Shown here: one piece after another, positions 51,189-59,162 of the stretch | Layout: each line of letters starts with the position of its first letter | Position numbering within the stretch: position 1 is the stretch's first letter | Source of the DNA: JANQRZ01 sp965215165 | GTDB lineage: Bacteria > Bacteroidota > Rhodothermia > Rhodothermales > JANQRZ01 | Length of the DNA stretch: 64,000 bases | NCBI GenBank assembly: GCA_965215165.1 | Contig: CBDCCX010000006.1 | Location: forward strand, 2,852,001-2,916,000 | Direction of reading: 5' to 3' | Translations under genes and position numbers: made by a program | Notes under the pieces: generated by a model | Told to the model about the DNA's origin: nothing | The model's input: the letters and a program-made list of their open reading frames with translations, nothing else | Databases searched by the model: none

Positions 51189-53480
51189 TCATCGCAGGGC
51201 CACAGCTCGGTAGCCGACGGCCGAGACGGTGAGCGAGAGTTGCGGGCCCTCGCGCGCGACGGTCCCGCCGCCGAGGGCGTCGCGCGCGGTCTCGAACGCC
51301 ACCGGCAAGTCGAGTGTGAGCGTCTGCGCCTCGTCGCCCTTGTTGAGCACGACCAAGACGCTGCCCTCGGGCGCGTCGCGGAGGTACGCCCAGACGGGTC
51401 CGTCGGCCAGCAGCGTGAGGAAGCCGCCGCGCCGGAGCGGGGCGTGCTCGCGCCGGAGCCGGACGAGCGCCGCGACGCGGTCCTTCATCACGCGCTCGCG
51501 CGTCGTCACCTCGCCGCCGAAGCGCATCGGGCGGCGGTTGTCGGGGTCGCCCGCACCGGTCATGCCGATCTCGTCGCCATAGTAAATGGTCGGGACGCCG
51601 GGCGTGGTAAGGAGGTAGGCGAGGGCTAGCTCGGCGAGGCGGTAGCTCGCCGGATCGTCCACGCGGAGGTCCGTCGTCCAGCCGATCTCCTTCTCGTCGG
51701 CACCGTCGAGGTCGCCGTCGGCGTAGGCGAGGAAGCGGGGCTTGTCGTGCGAGTCTAGCAGATTCCCCATCAGGTGCGCCGGGCCGTAGACGTCGAGCGT
51801 CTTCTGCATCTCGGCGTCGAGCGCGCCGAAGCCGGCGGCGGGATCGAGGAAGACGGCCATGGCGGTGTCGTAGAGGTTGAAGTTGAACTGGGCATCGAGC
51901 TGTCCGGGCGTGACGTAGCTCGCGATCAGGTCGTAGGAGCCGAAGGTCTCGCCGATCTGGTAGGGCCGCAGGTCGCCGGGCATCGCGGCGCGGAGCTTCC
52001 GGGTGAGGGTCCGCCAGAAGCGGTTCGGGACGTGCTTGACGGCGTCGTGGCGGAAGCCGTCGGCCCCGGTGGCGTCGAGCCACCACACGGCGTCGTCGGT
52101 GACGGCGTCGAGCGCGGCGTCGGAGGCCTGAAAGTCGAAGCTCGGGAGGTACGGCTCGAACCAGGTCGTGAGCCGGTGCTCGTCCCAGAGCCGGAGGTTC
52201 TTCCGGCCGTCGGGGAGGTCGAGCTCGCCGAACCAGTCGCGGTGCTCGCGGACGTAGGGGTGCTCTTCGTGGACGTGGTTGGCGACGAAGTCGAGCAGCA
52301 CGCGCAGCCCGCGAGCGTGCGCCGCCGCGACGAGCCGCTGCAACAGCGCGAGGTCGCCGAAGCGGGACTCGACGGCGCGCGGCTCGGTCGGCCAGTAGCC
52401 GTGGTAGGCCGTGTACCAGCGGTGCGGCGACGGGTACTCGCGCTCGGCGCGGTCGGTGTTCTCGACGACCGGCGAGAGCCAGAGGACGCTGACCCCGAGC
52501 GAGTCGAAGTACCCCTCCTCGATCTTGTCCAGGACGCCGCGCAGGTCGCCGCCGTGGTAGCCCGCGCGCGCGGCGACGGAGTCGTGCCGGACCGAGCGCG
52601 AGTTCCCCGCGTCGCCGTCGGCGAAGCGGTCGACCATGATCTGGTAGAGGATGGCGTCCTGCCACGCGAAGCCGTCGCCGGGGAGGACCGTGGCGAAGCG
52701 GGTCGCCGGCGGCTGGGTCACGGCGACGCGGACCACCTCGCCGGCCGTCGCGCGGCGCACCCGGACCTCTCCGCCCTCGACGGTCACGGCCTCGGGCGGG
52801 AGCCGACGGTTGCCGACGAGCGCGAGCACGTCCTCCGGCTTCACCTCGGCCGGCGCGCCGTCGCGGAGGTAGGCGAAGCGCAGCGCCTCGCCGTCCGAGG
52901 GCAGCGTCACGAGCGCCGCCGACTGGGCGTGGCGGGGCGGGACGACGAGGACGTTGTTGGTCCCGCCCAGCCCGTTCGGCATGGTCTCCGGATTGGCCGG
53001 GTCGAGGACCTCCTCGCCGTCGGCGGTGAACTTGTACGCGTAGCGGCCGGGCTCGAGGTCGAGCGTCGTTTCGAAGCCACTGCCGGTGCGGGTGAGGCGG
53101 TCGCGGCTCCGGCTCCAGTCGTTGAACGAGCCGATCACGAAGACATCCGTGGCGGGGTCGGGATAGGCGAACGTCGTCGGCGTGAGCGTGCGGATGCGGG
53201 CCGGCAGCACGCCCTCGGCCCCGCGCTGCACGAACGGAATCAGGACCAGCCCGTCGGCCTCGGCGCGCGGCCGGAGCACGAGCGTCCCCGCGACGGAGTC
53301 GTGCGCCACCTCGACCCCGGTTGGGCTGTGGAACGAGAGGTCGGCAGCGTCCACGAAGAGGTCGGCGACGAGGACCGTGTCGGGGCGTCCGGCGACGAGC
53401 GCAACCGGTCGGAGAAGGTCGGCCGGCTGGGCGGTGGCGGGCAACGCGAGAGCGAGCAGGAGGACGGGGAGCTTGGGCAC
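51189..53480 (-). CDS. Secreted alpha-amylase / GH13 glycosidase with N-terminal glycogen-binding module
   Basis: 763 residues from a GTG start at 53480, with a signal peptide (MPKLPVLLLALALPATAQ). An E-set/CBM48-like module lies at ~90-170 (FVIGSFNDWSRSRDRL, GRYAYKFTADGEEV). The GH13 catalytic barrel follows: region I DFVANHV, region II DGFRHDAVKHV (nucleophile Asp), region III IGETFG (acid/base Glu), region IV LLDSHDKPR. It hydrolyses alpha-1,4-glucans, acting outside the cytoplasm. The start codon touches a run of 8-bp tandem repeats, which should affect expression (see repeat at 53481). Confidence 0.93.
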   Translation of the reverse strand: MPKLPVLLLALALPATAQPADLLRPVALVAGRPDTVLVADLFVDAADLSFHSPTGVEVAHDSVAGTLVLRPRAEADGLVLIPFVQRGAEGVLPARIRTLTPTTFAYPDPATDVFVIGSFNDWSRSRDRLTRTGSGFETTLDLEPGRYAYKFTADGEEVLDPANPETMPNGLGGTNNVLVVPPRHAQSAALVTLPSDGEALRFAYLRDGAPAEVKPEDVLALVGNRRLPPEAVTVEGGEVRVRRATAGEVVRVAVTQPPATRFATVLPGDGFAWQDAILYQIMVDRFADGDAGNSRSVRHDSVAARAGYHGGDLRGVLDKIEEGYFDSLGVSVLWLSPVVENTDRAEREYPSPHRWYTAYHGYWPTEPRAVESRFGDLALLQRLVAAAHARGLRVLLDFVANHVHEEHPYVREHRDWFGELDLPDGRKNLRLWDEHRLTTWFEPYLPSFDFQASDAALDAVTDDAVWWLDATGADGFRHDAVKHVPNRFWRTLTRKLRAAMPGDLRPYQIGETFGSYDLIASYVTPGQLDAQFNFNLYDTAMAVFLDPAAGFGALDAEMQKTLDVYGPAHLMGNLLDSHDKPRFLAYADGDLDGADEKEIGWTTDLRVDDPASYRLAELALAYLLTTPGVPTIYYGDEIGMTGAGDPDNRRPMRFGGEVTTRERVMKDRVAALVRLRREHAPLRRGGFLTLLADGPVWAYLRDAPEGSVLVVLNKGDEAQTLTLDLPVAFETARDALGGGTVAREGPQLSLTVSAVGYRAVALR

Positions 53481-53534
53481 GAGTGGGAGAGTGGGAGAGT
53501 GGGAGAGTGGGAGAGTGGGAGAGTGGGAGAGTGG
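53481..53534. repeat. 8-bp tandem repeat abutting the amylase start codon
   Basis: gagtggga repeated six times perfectly, then a partial seventh copy, beginning at the base next to the GTG start (53480). On the coding (minus) strand it reads tcccactc repeats, so the region where a ribosome site would lie is made only of repeats and has no purine-rich Shine-Dalgarno. Confidence 0.95.
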
Positions 53535-53597
53535 AATAAAACCGGGAAAGGTAGCCCTGTCGGTGCGTTTGGCCGGGCACCTTCTGTCCTCTGGGAC

Positions 53598-53945
53598 TCA
53601 GTCGTCGGGGCGGGGCGGGCGGCGGTGCTTCTTGGTCTCGGCGCGCTTGCGCTTGGCCTCGATGCGGCGGCGCTTCGAGGCGGCCGTGGGGCGCGTCTTG
53701 ATGCGGCGCTTGCGGGGCTGGTTGAGGCGTTCGAGGCGGCGGCGCAGCTCGGCGAGTGCGAGGGTTTTGTTGCGGTGCTGGCTGCGCGTGTCGCGCCGGG
53801 TCACGACCTCGCCGCTCGGGCGGTGGCGGAGGCGGACGGCGCTCTCGACCTTGTTGGCGTGCTGGCCGCCCGGCCCGCCGGAGCGGAAGGTCTCCACGTC
53901 GCACTCGGCGAGCAGGCCGTCGTCGGTAGCGGGAATGGGGGGCAT
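53598..53945 (-). CDS. ArfB-like peptidyl-tRNA hydrolase (class I release-factor domain)
   Basis: 115 residues. The GGQ loop is complete: FRSGGPGGQHANKVESAVRL, which hydrolyses peptidyl-tRNA on stalled ribosomes. No codon-recognition domain is present, as in ArfB/YaeJ and PrfH-like small factors. The C-terminal ~45 residues are strongly basic (RKRRIKTRPTAASKRRRIE), as needed to enter the empty mRNA channel. N-terminal start MPPIPATDDGLLAECDVETF is plausible. It acts with NFACT-type proteins only in the broad sense of ribosome rescue; no direct link is shown. Confidence 0.9.
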   Translation of the reverse strand: MPPIPATDDGLLAECDVETFRSGGPGGQHANKVESAVRLRHRPSGEVVTRRDTRSQHRNKTLALAELRRRLERLNQPRKRRIKTRPTAASKRRRIEAKRKRAETKKHRRPPRPDD

Positions 53946-54051
53946 GGAGCGGAGAGGTGCGTGAGGTGGAGGGTCGTTTAATCTAAAGGTGCTTAGCGAA
54001 AGTGGGGGCGGGCGTGTGTGTTGGACCTCCCTTCACCAAGCCTACACGCTC

Positions 54052-54486
54052 ATGCGAACCCCGTTCAACCCCCTTCTTCTCGTCGCCCTCGCCCTCTTGC
54101 TGGTGCCGGCGAGCCACGCTCAGATCGTCGCCGACCTCCTCGTGCTCGAAGGCCAGGCGTTCGGCCCGGACACCGTCACGGTTGTCAACGAGCCGTTCGT
54201 CAACGGCGAAGACGAGGTCGAGGCAGCGGCAGCCGGACTGTCGGTGTACCCGAACCCGGTGGCCGGGTCGGCGATGGTGACGCTCGTGCTCGCCGCTGCA
54301 TCGGAGGCCACCGTCACGGTCTTCGACGTGCTCGGTCGTAGCGTGGCCGTGCTGCACCGGGGACCCCTCACGGCGGGGCCGCACACCTTCGGCCTCGACG
54401 GGGGTGCACTCCCGAGCGGGGTGTATCTAGTGCGCGCCGAGGTCGGCGAGGAGGTCTTCACCGAGCGAGTCACGGTGTTGAGGTAG
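54052..54486 (+). CDS. Minimal secreted protein: signal peptide plus type IX-style sorting domain
   Basis: 144 residues from ATG 54052. Signal peptide MRTPFNPLLLVALALLLVPASHAQ, then only ~35 residues of spacer, then a full sorting domain (LSVYPNPVAGSAMVTLVLA, VFDVLGRSVAVLHRGPL, LPSGVYLVRAEVGEEVF). There is no visible effector domain, whereas the same tail closes much larger proteins elsewhere in this window. It may be a truncated cargo, an adhesin-like tail, or a competitor for the secretion machinery. The upstream frame (from 53989) lacks signal-like sequence. Confidence 0.8.
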   Translation: MRTPFNPLLLVALALLLVPASHAQIVADLLVLEGQAFGPDTVTVVNEPFVNGEDEVEAAAAGLSVYPNPVAGSAMVTLVLAAASEATVTVFDVLGRSVAVLHRGPLTAGPHTFGLDGGALPSGVYLVRAEVGEEVFTERVTVLR

Positions 54487-54542
54487 CGGTTCATCCGTGA
54501 GTCTGTCACCAAGACTTCGGCCTGGCGGCAGCGCCGTTTTCG

Positions 54543-55259
54543 TCAGAGCGTCAGGAGCAGCAGCGCGGCGTAGGCGGCAGCCCCGACGGCGAACGGCCAG
54601 AAGCGGCTCTTGCGGTCGTCGGGCAACTCCTCCTTGAGCACGTTGAGCACCACCCCGCCCCCGAGGAAGGCCACGAGCGCCGCCACGAACACCTCGCTGA
54701 ACGTGACGAACGCCGCCGCCACGCATCCGGCGACGACCGCCGCAGCCAGCACCCACCGCCCGGTGTGCCAGTAGAGCCGGGGGTGGTCCTGCCGCAGCCC
54801 GTAGTCGTTGACCACGAAGTGCAGCGCCATCGCCGAGGCGTAGATCAGCAGCGCGCCCAAGGTCGGGTCCTCGCGGTGGAGCAGCAGGTAGCCGATGATC
54901 GCGTTGTAGAGCGCGAACGAGCCGATGCGGAGCCAGTAGACCCGCCGCTCGGCGGCCTCCGAGGCGTCCGGCTCCTCGGTCACCTGGCCCGCCCGCTCCA
55001 GCCCGTAGAACACCGACAGCCCGAGCAGCGCCACCAGCCAGACGTGCGCCTTGAGGAAGGCCAGTCCCTCGCTCGCCGCCGCCAGCGTCTCCTGGTGCTC
55101 GGCGAGCTCGGGCAGCAGGTGGACGAAGACGTAGGCCACGCTCGCGCCGCCTGCGCCCGAGAGCCACACCGAGCGCGGGATCGCGTCGACGAACCGGAGG
55201 CGGCCGCCGAACAGGTGGACGGCGGCCAGACCGAGCGAGAGCAGCAGCGAGAGGAACAT
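54543..55259 (-). CDS. Integral membrane protein, possibly ZIP-like
   Basis: 238 residues with seven or eight hydrophobic segments (FLSLLLSLGLAAVHLFGG, then SVAYVFVHLLPELAEHQ, VWLVALLGLSVFYGLERAG, NAIIGYLLLHRED, LLIYASAMALHFVVND, VAGCVAAAFVTFSEVFV, LVAFLGGGVVLNVLKEELP and a C-terminal helix). The HLLPELAEHQ motif and VLNVLKEELP resemble ZIP metal transporters, but the overall match is loose. The start at 55259 is natural. It converges with the sorting-domain gene across 57 bp. Confidence 0.6.
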   Translation of the reverse strand: MFLSLLLSLGLAAVHLFGGRLRFVDAIPRSVWLSGAGGASVAYVFVHLLPELAEHQETLAAASEGLAFLKAHVWLVALLGLSVFYGLERAGQVTEEPDASEAAERRVYWLRIGSFALYNAIIGYLLLHREDPTLGALLIYASAMALHFVVNDYGLRQDHPRLYWHTGRWVLAAAVVAGCVAAAFVTFSEVFVAALVAFLGGGVVLNVLKEELPDDRKSRFWPFAVGAAAYAALLLLTL

Positions 55260-55380
55260 CGAGACCGGCCTGGAACAGACCTACCTGGAACGAAGGGAAC
55301 AGAAGGAGAGGGGAGAGCGGAGACGTCGTCCAATCGGTCACTGGCCGCGTTCGGCGCGGGCGGGCTTCCACGCTTTGCAT

Positions 55381-55959
55381 TCAGCCGCCAAGGGCTGCGA
55401 TGCGGACGCGGCGGTTCTGCCGCCGGCCGTCGGCCGTCGCGTTGTCCGCCACCGGGTCGTGCTCGGCGTAGCCGACGACGCGGAGCCGCGCGCCGTCGAG
55501 GTCCTGCGCCTCCTGGAGGTAGAGGGCGACGGCGCTCGCCCGGGCCGTCGAGAGGTCCCAGTTGGAGGGGTAGCGCGGCGTGCGGATGGGCTGCGCGTCG
55601 GAGTGCCCCTCGACGACGAGCGGCCGACCGGGGTACTCGGCGCGGAGCCGGGCGGCGACCTCGTCGAGGCGGCCCTGCCCGGACGCCGTGAGCGTGCTGT
55701 TCCCTGACCCGAACAGCTCGGCCGCGAGCAGCTCGGCCACGGTCTCGCCCCGGTCGTCGTTCTGCACGGCCGCGTCCATCGACTCGCGGAGCTGCCGGTC
55801 CATCGACGCGTTCGCCGCCTGGAGCCGGGCGACCTCGGCTTGGGCAGCGGCCAGGTCGGCGCGGAGCGTGGCGGTTTCGCTCTGCTCCTCGAGGGCCCCC
55901 CGGTTGGAGCAGCCCGCGACGAGGAGGAGGAGGACGGAGCAACGCAGGAGAGTAGACAT
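55381..55959 (-). CDS. OmpA-family peptidoglycan-binding lipoprotein
   Basis: 192 residues from ATG 55959. Lipobox LLLLVAGCSNRG. A coiled-coil stem (LRADLAAAQAEVARLQAAN, ~30-65) leads to an OmpA C-terminal domain (~95-190): LVVEGHSDAQPIR, NWDLSTARASAVALYL, LRVVGYAEHDPVADN and DGRRQNRRVRI, the residues that bind diaminopimelate. It should anchor the outer membrane to the cell wall. Just upstream on the same strand is the broken antiporter gene. Confidence 0.92.
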   Translation of the reverse strand: MSTLLRCSVLLLLVAGCSNRGALEEQSETATLRADLAAAQAEVARLQAANASMDRQLRESMDAAVQNDDRGETVAELLAAELFGSGNSTLTASGQGRLDEVAARLRAEYPGRPLVVEGHSDAQPIRTPRYPSNWDLSTARASAVALYLQEAQDLDGARLRVVGYAEHDPVADNATADGRRQNRRVRIAALGG

Positions 55960-55994
55960 GGCAGACGTAAACGTGAAGGTCAAATACTTGAAGC

Positions 55995-56727
55995 TCAGGG
56001 GAGCGCGTCGGGGACCGGCTCGGCGGACGCGGTCTCCACCGCCTCTCTCGCCTCGGGGACGACCCCGGTCCCGACGATGATGAGGAAGATGATCGGCACC
56101 AGGCCCTCGCTCTGGAGCGGGAAGATCGGGGCGAGGCGGAAGCTGAAGAGCGAGGCCACGGCCGCGGCCACGATCCCGCGCGGGGCCAGCCACGCCAGGA
56201 ACCCCTTCTCGCGCGTGTTCAGCTCCGCGCTCCACAGCGAGACCCACACCGCCACGGGCCGGATCACGAAGATCAGCACGGCCACGAAGAGCAGGCTCCG
56301 CGGGGTCACGTACTCCAGCGCCGAGAGGTCGAGGCGCGCCGAGAGCACGATGAACAGGAGCGAGATCAGCAGCACCCGCAGGTCCTCCTTGAACTCGATC
56401 AGCCGGCGGACCGAGAAGAACTTCTGGTTCGCCAGCACGATGCCCATCAGCGTGGTCGCCAGCAGCCCGCTCTCCTCCTGGAGCGAGTTGGACAGCGCGA
56501 AGGTCCCAATCACGACGGCGAGCGTGAGCGGGTTTTGGAGGAAGTCGGGGATCAGCCGCCGCAGCAGGATGATGAGCAGCACCGTCCCGAGCGCGGCCGT
56601 CCCCGCCCCCACCACCAGCTCGAACATCGGCCCCTCGAAGAGGTGGCCGAAAGCGCCACGCGATCCACTGCGCCCCCAAGCCGAGCACGAACACGGTGGC
56701 GACGCCCAGCAGGAGGGTGGCGTGCAT
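55995..56727 (-). pseudogene. Broken cation/proton antiporter gene (internal deletion and frameshift)
   Basis: The first 26 codons from ATG 56727 (MHATLLLGVATVFVLGLGAQ, WIAWRF) look like the start of a CPA1-type antiporter. After about base 56650 the family continues in another frame (GHLFEGPMFELVVGAGTAAL), and runs to 55995 with typical C-terminal blocks (FALSNSLQEESGLLATTLMG, FIVLSARLDLSALEY, FLAWLAPRGIVAAAVASLF). The N-terminal ~200 residues with most early membrane helices and the Asp region are missing. A protein could only start internally, at ATG 56627. An intact antiporter of similar type lies at 60618-61982. Confidence 0.75.
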
Positions 56728-56829
56728 GGCAGAGAGGAGAGGGGAGGAGGCAGCGAAAAGATAACGACGGTTGCCCCGGCGACGCCGCTCGGCGCGGTCC
56801 GCCACGGGGCGCTCGGGAGGCCGGCGGGG

Positions 56830-57378
56830 CTACCGGTACGACATTGCCCCGCCGATCGCGGCCAGCGCTTTCGCCGCGCGGACGAGGACGCGCCGCGCGC
56901 CGGGCTTCGCCAGGTCGGTCGTCACCGTGAGCACGCCCTCGCCCTGCGTGATGTCAGGGGGCAGGGCTTCGGCCCGGAGGCTGTCCGGGTCGTTCTGCTC
57001 GCGCGAGACGTCGCTCAGCTCGCGCTCGGCGAGGTCGGGCACGCCGTAGTCAGGGTCCGCCAAAGCAGGCGTCGCGTTGGATTCCTGCTCCCCGATGCGC
57101 TCGACGCGGAGGCGCACGACGATCTCGGAGCCGTCCGGCTCGGGCCGGATGCCCTCGGGCCGGATGGTGATGACGAGTCCCTCCTCGTCGGGCGTGAGCG
57201 GGTCCCAGTTGGCGCGGATAAACGCGGCCACGCCCTCCGCGTAGAGCAGGTCGGCCGGCTGCCCGTTCGTGACGACGATCGTGTCGAAGGTCTCGGGCAG
57301 CGGTGGAATCCGCGTCCGGGTGCAGGCGGCGAGGAGCAGGCAGCCGGTCAGGAGGAGGAGCGGGGCGATGCGGCGCAT
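56830..57378 (-). CDS. Hypothetical lipoprotein A of a paralogous pair
   Basis: 182 residues. Lipobox LTGCLLLAACTRT. The core (TIVVTNGQPADLLYAEGVAA, FIRANWDPLTPDEEGLVITI) matches the next gene upstream (TLYAAAWGAFALEGWD, HDSDGLRFTVR), and both end AA..LA.....I/MSYR or AA.RALA....RITYR. So the two are tandem duplicates, this one with a ~50-residue insert (~110-160). No known family recognised. The genes are 15 bp apart and surely one operon. Confidence 0.75.
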   Translation of the reverse strand: MRRIAPLLLLTGCLLLAACTRTRIPPLPETFDTIVVTNGQPADLLYAEGVAAFIRANWDPLTPDEEGLVITIRPEGIRPEPDGSEIVVRLRVERIGEQESNATPALADPDYGVPDLAERELSDVSREQNDPDSLRAEALPPDITQGEGVLTVTTDLAKPGARRVLVRAAKALAAIGGAMSYR

Positions 57379-57393
57379 GGGGGCCTCGAGCGG

Positions 57394-57753
57394 TCAGCGG
57401 TAGGTGATGCGGCCGGGTACGGATGCGAGCGCCCGGCCAGCGGCGGCCAGAAGCTCGGGCGAGGCTTGGTCGGTCACGAGGAGGGCCTCGCCTTCCGGCC
57501 CCGGCACCACGCGGACGCCGAGCGTGCCGGCATCGTGGCGGACGGTGAACCGGAGCCCGTCGGAGTCGTGCTCGACGACATCCCATCCCTCGAGGGCGAA
57601 CGCGCCCCACGCGGCGGCATAGAGCGTCCGCGGCGGCTCGGCGTCGGTGAGCAGGAGCGTGGTCGCCTCCGGCGGGACCGGCGGGGGGACGCGGACCTCC
57701 GTCGAGCGGCAGCCGGCGGCGAGGAGCAGGGCGAGGAGCAGGGCGAGGCGCAT
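57394..57753 (-). CDS. Hypothetical lipoprotein B of a paralogous pair
   Basis: 119 residues. Lipobox LLALLLAAGCRST. It is the shorter paralogue of the downstream gene (see there). Predicted beta/alpha fold; no catalytic motif seen. First gene of the pair. Its upstream spacer has a TATATTCC box on the minus strand (57830-57823) and a direct repeat gcgagagagcgggccgga occurring twice (~57789-57825), so the leader is about 70 nt. Confidence 0.75.
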   Translation of the reverse strand: MRLALLLALLLAAGCRSTEVRVPPPVPPEATTLLLTDAEPPRTLYAAAWGAFALEGWDVVEHDSDGLRFTVRHDAGTLGVRVVPGPEGEALLVTDQASPELLAAAGRALASVPGRITYR

Positions 57754-57822
57754 GGCAGGGAGCCGAACTGGGAGGCGGAGACGGTGAGGCGAGAGAGCGG
57801 GCCGGAGGCGAGAGAGCGGGCC

Positions 57823-57830
57823 GGAATATA
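57823..57830 (-). promoter_or_regulatory. Candidate -7 box of the lipoprotein pair
   Basis: TATATTCC (minus strand), 70 nt before the ATG at 57753; the same word precedes gltA. Confidence 0.4.
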
Positions 57831-57882
57831 GACCGTCGCCTGGTCGGCCGGTGTCTGCTGGATCGGTGCCGCACAGGGGAAG

Positions 57883-57888
57883 TATGTT
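57883..57888 (+). promoter_or_regulatory. Candidate -7 box before the GT39-like gene
   Basis: TATGTTGCC, box ending 32 nt before the GTG at 57921. Confidence 0.35.
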
Positions 57889-57920
57889 GCCTCCGTCCCG
57901 CTCCCGTCTCGCCCTCCGCC

Positions 57921-59075
57921 GTGACCCTGTCCGCCCGCCGGTACGCCCTGCTCCTCCTCGCCGTCCTCGGTCTGGCCGTGGCGCTGCGCGTCGGGGCCGT
58001 CGCCGCGAGCGCCGGCGGCTGGTTCGACACCGACAGCCACCACTACGTCCGCCTCGCCGGTGACATCCTGGCCGGTACGCCGACTGCCGAGCGCTCGAAC
58101 GGCTACCCCTTGCTCATCGCGGCGCTCGCGCTCGTGCTGCCGCACGGCGTGCTCGCGCTCGCGCTGGTCAGCCTCAACGTCGCGCTCTCGGCCGCGACGG
58201 TCGCGCTCGCGGGCGACATCGGGCGGCGCGTGGCGGGGCCGGTGGCCGGGGTGCTGGCCGCGCTCGGCGTCGCGGTGTGGCCGAACCAGCTCAACTACGT
58301 CCGCTACCTCCTGACCGAGGCCCCGGCCGGGTTCTGCGTGGCCCTCGCGGTCTGGCTCCTGGTGCGCCGCCGCGTCGGCGTCGGCGGGGCGGTCGGGGCG
58401 GGCATCGCGCTCGGCCTCGCGGTGCTGCTGCGGGCGTCGCTCGGGGCCGTGGTGCCGGTCGTGCTCGGGGCGCTGCTCGCCTTCCGGGCCGGGTGGCGGC
58501 CGGTGGCGGGCGTCGCCGCGGGCGCGCTGCTGGTCGGGGCGCTGAACCTCGCGCTCCTCGCCTCGGGCACGGTCGCGCCGCCGCGTCACACCGGCCCGAA
58601 CCTGCTGATGTCCGTGCAGTCGAGCAGCACCGAGGGGATCGAGTTCTCGGTCGACGGCTTCACTGAGGCGGAGCGCGCCGCGCCGCTCGCCACGTACCTG
58701 CGGTTCGCCGCCGAGCAGCCCGGCACGTTCGTGCGGCAGCGGCTCTCGGCGCTGTGGGAGCTGTGGGGACCGTGGCCGGCACGCGGTGACCCGGAGGCTC
58801 CGCGCTCCCCGCTCGTCCGCCTGCTGATCGGGCTGCGGTTTGCGCTCATCCTGCTGGCCGCCGCCGGGCTGTGGCGGCACCGACGTGACCGGCGGGCCTG
58901 GCTCCTTGCGGCCCCGATCCTCGCCGTCACCCTCGTCCACGTCGCCTTCTTCGCGGTGCCCCGGTTCACCTTCGTCGCCGAGCCGCTCGCCGTCGTGCTC
59001 GCGGCGTGGTTCGCGGTGGACCTCGCGGGGCTAGGAAAGAACGCGCCTCGCGGCGAGCCCGTGTCCCCACGTTGA
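57921..59075 (+). CDS. Multi-pass membrane protein, GT39/ArnT-like glycosyltransferase
   Basis: 384 residues from GTG 57921 with about nine to ten membrane helices. The first outer loop has GGWFDTDSHHYVRLAGDIL, the acidic motif after helix 1 that GT39/PMT-like enzymes use for catalysis and metal binding. NGYPLLIAALALVLP, then WPNQLNYVRYLLTEAPAGFC, then LAVLLRASLGAVVPVVLGAL follow the usual order of dolichyl/undecaprenyl-phosphate sugar transferases. It is shorter than ArnT (~550) and lacks the large C-terminal domain. Acceptor and donor unknown. Confidence 0.75.
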   Translation: MTLSARRYALLLLAVLGLAVALRVGAVAASAGGWFDTDSHHYVRLAGDILAGTPTAERSNGYPLLIAALALVLPHGVLALALVSLNVALSAATVALAGDIGRRVAGPVAGVLAALGVAVWPNQLNYVRYLLTEAPAGFCVALAVWLLVRRRVGVGGAVGAGIALGLAVLLRASLGAVVPVVLGALLAFRAGWRPVAGVAAGALLVGALNLALLASGTVAPPRHTGPNLLMSVQSSSTEGIEFSVDGFTEAERAAPLATYLRFAAEQPGTFVRQRLSALWELWGPWPARGDPEAPRSPLVRLLIGLRFALILLAAAGLWRHRRDRRAWLLAAPILAVTLVHVAFFAVPRFTFVAEPLAVVLAAWFAVDLAGLGKNAPRGEPVSPR

Positions 59076-59093
59076 CCGGGGTCGTGGAGGGGG

Positions 59094-59133
59094 TATCTCC
59101 GGTCCTGCTTGTCGGTAACCGGGTTCGTATCAT
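59094..59133 (+). promoter_or_regulatory. Candidate -7 boxes before pgi
   Basis: TATCTC at 59094-59099 and TATCAT at 59128-59133, 63 and 29 nt before the ATG at 59163. Either could be the real box. Confidence 0.25.
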
Positions 59134-59162
59134 GCCTCTCCTTTCCCCCTTCCCCTCCGCCC

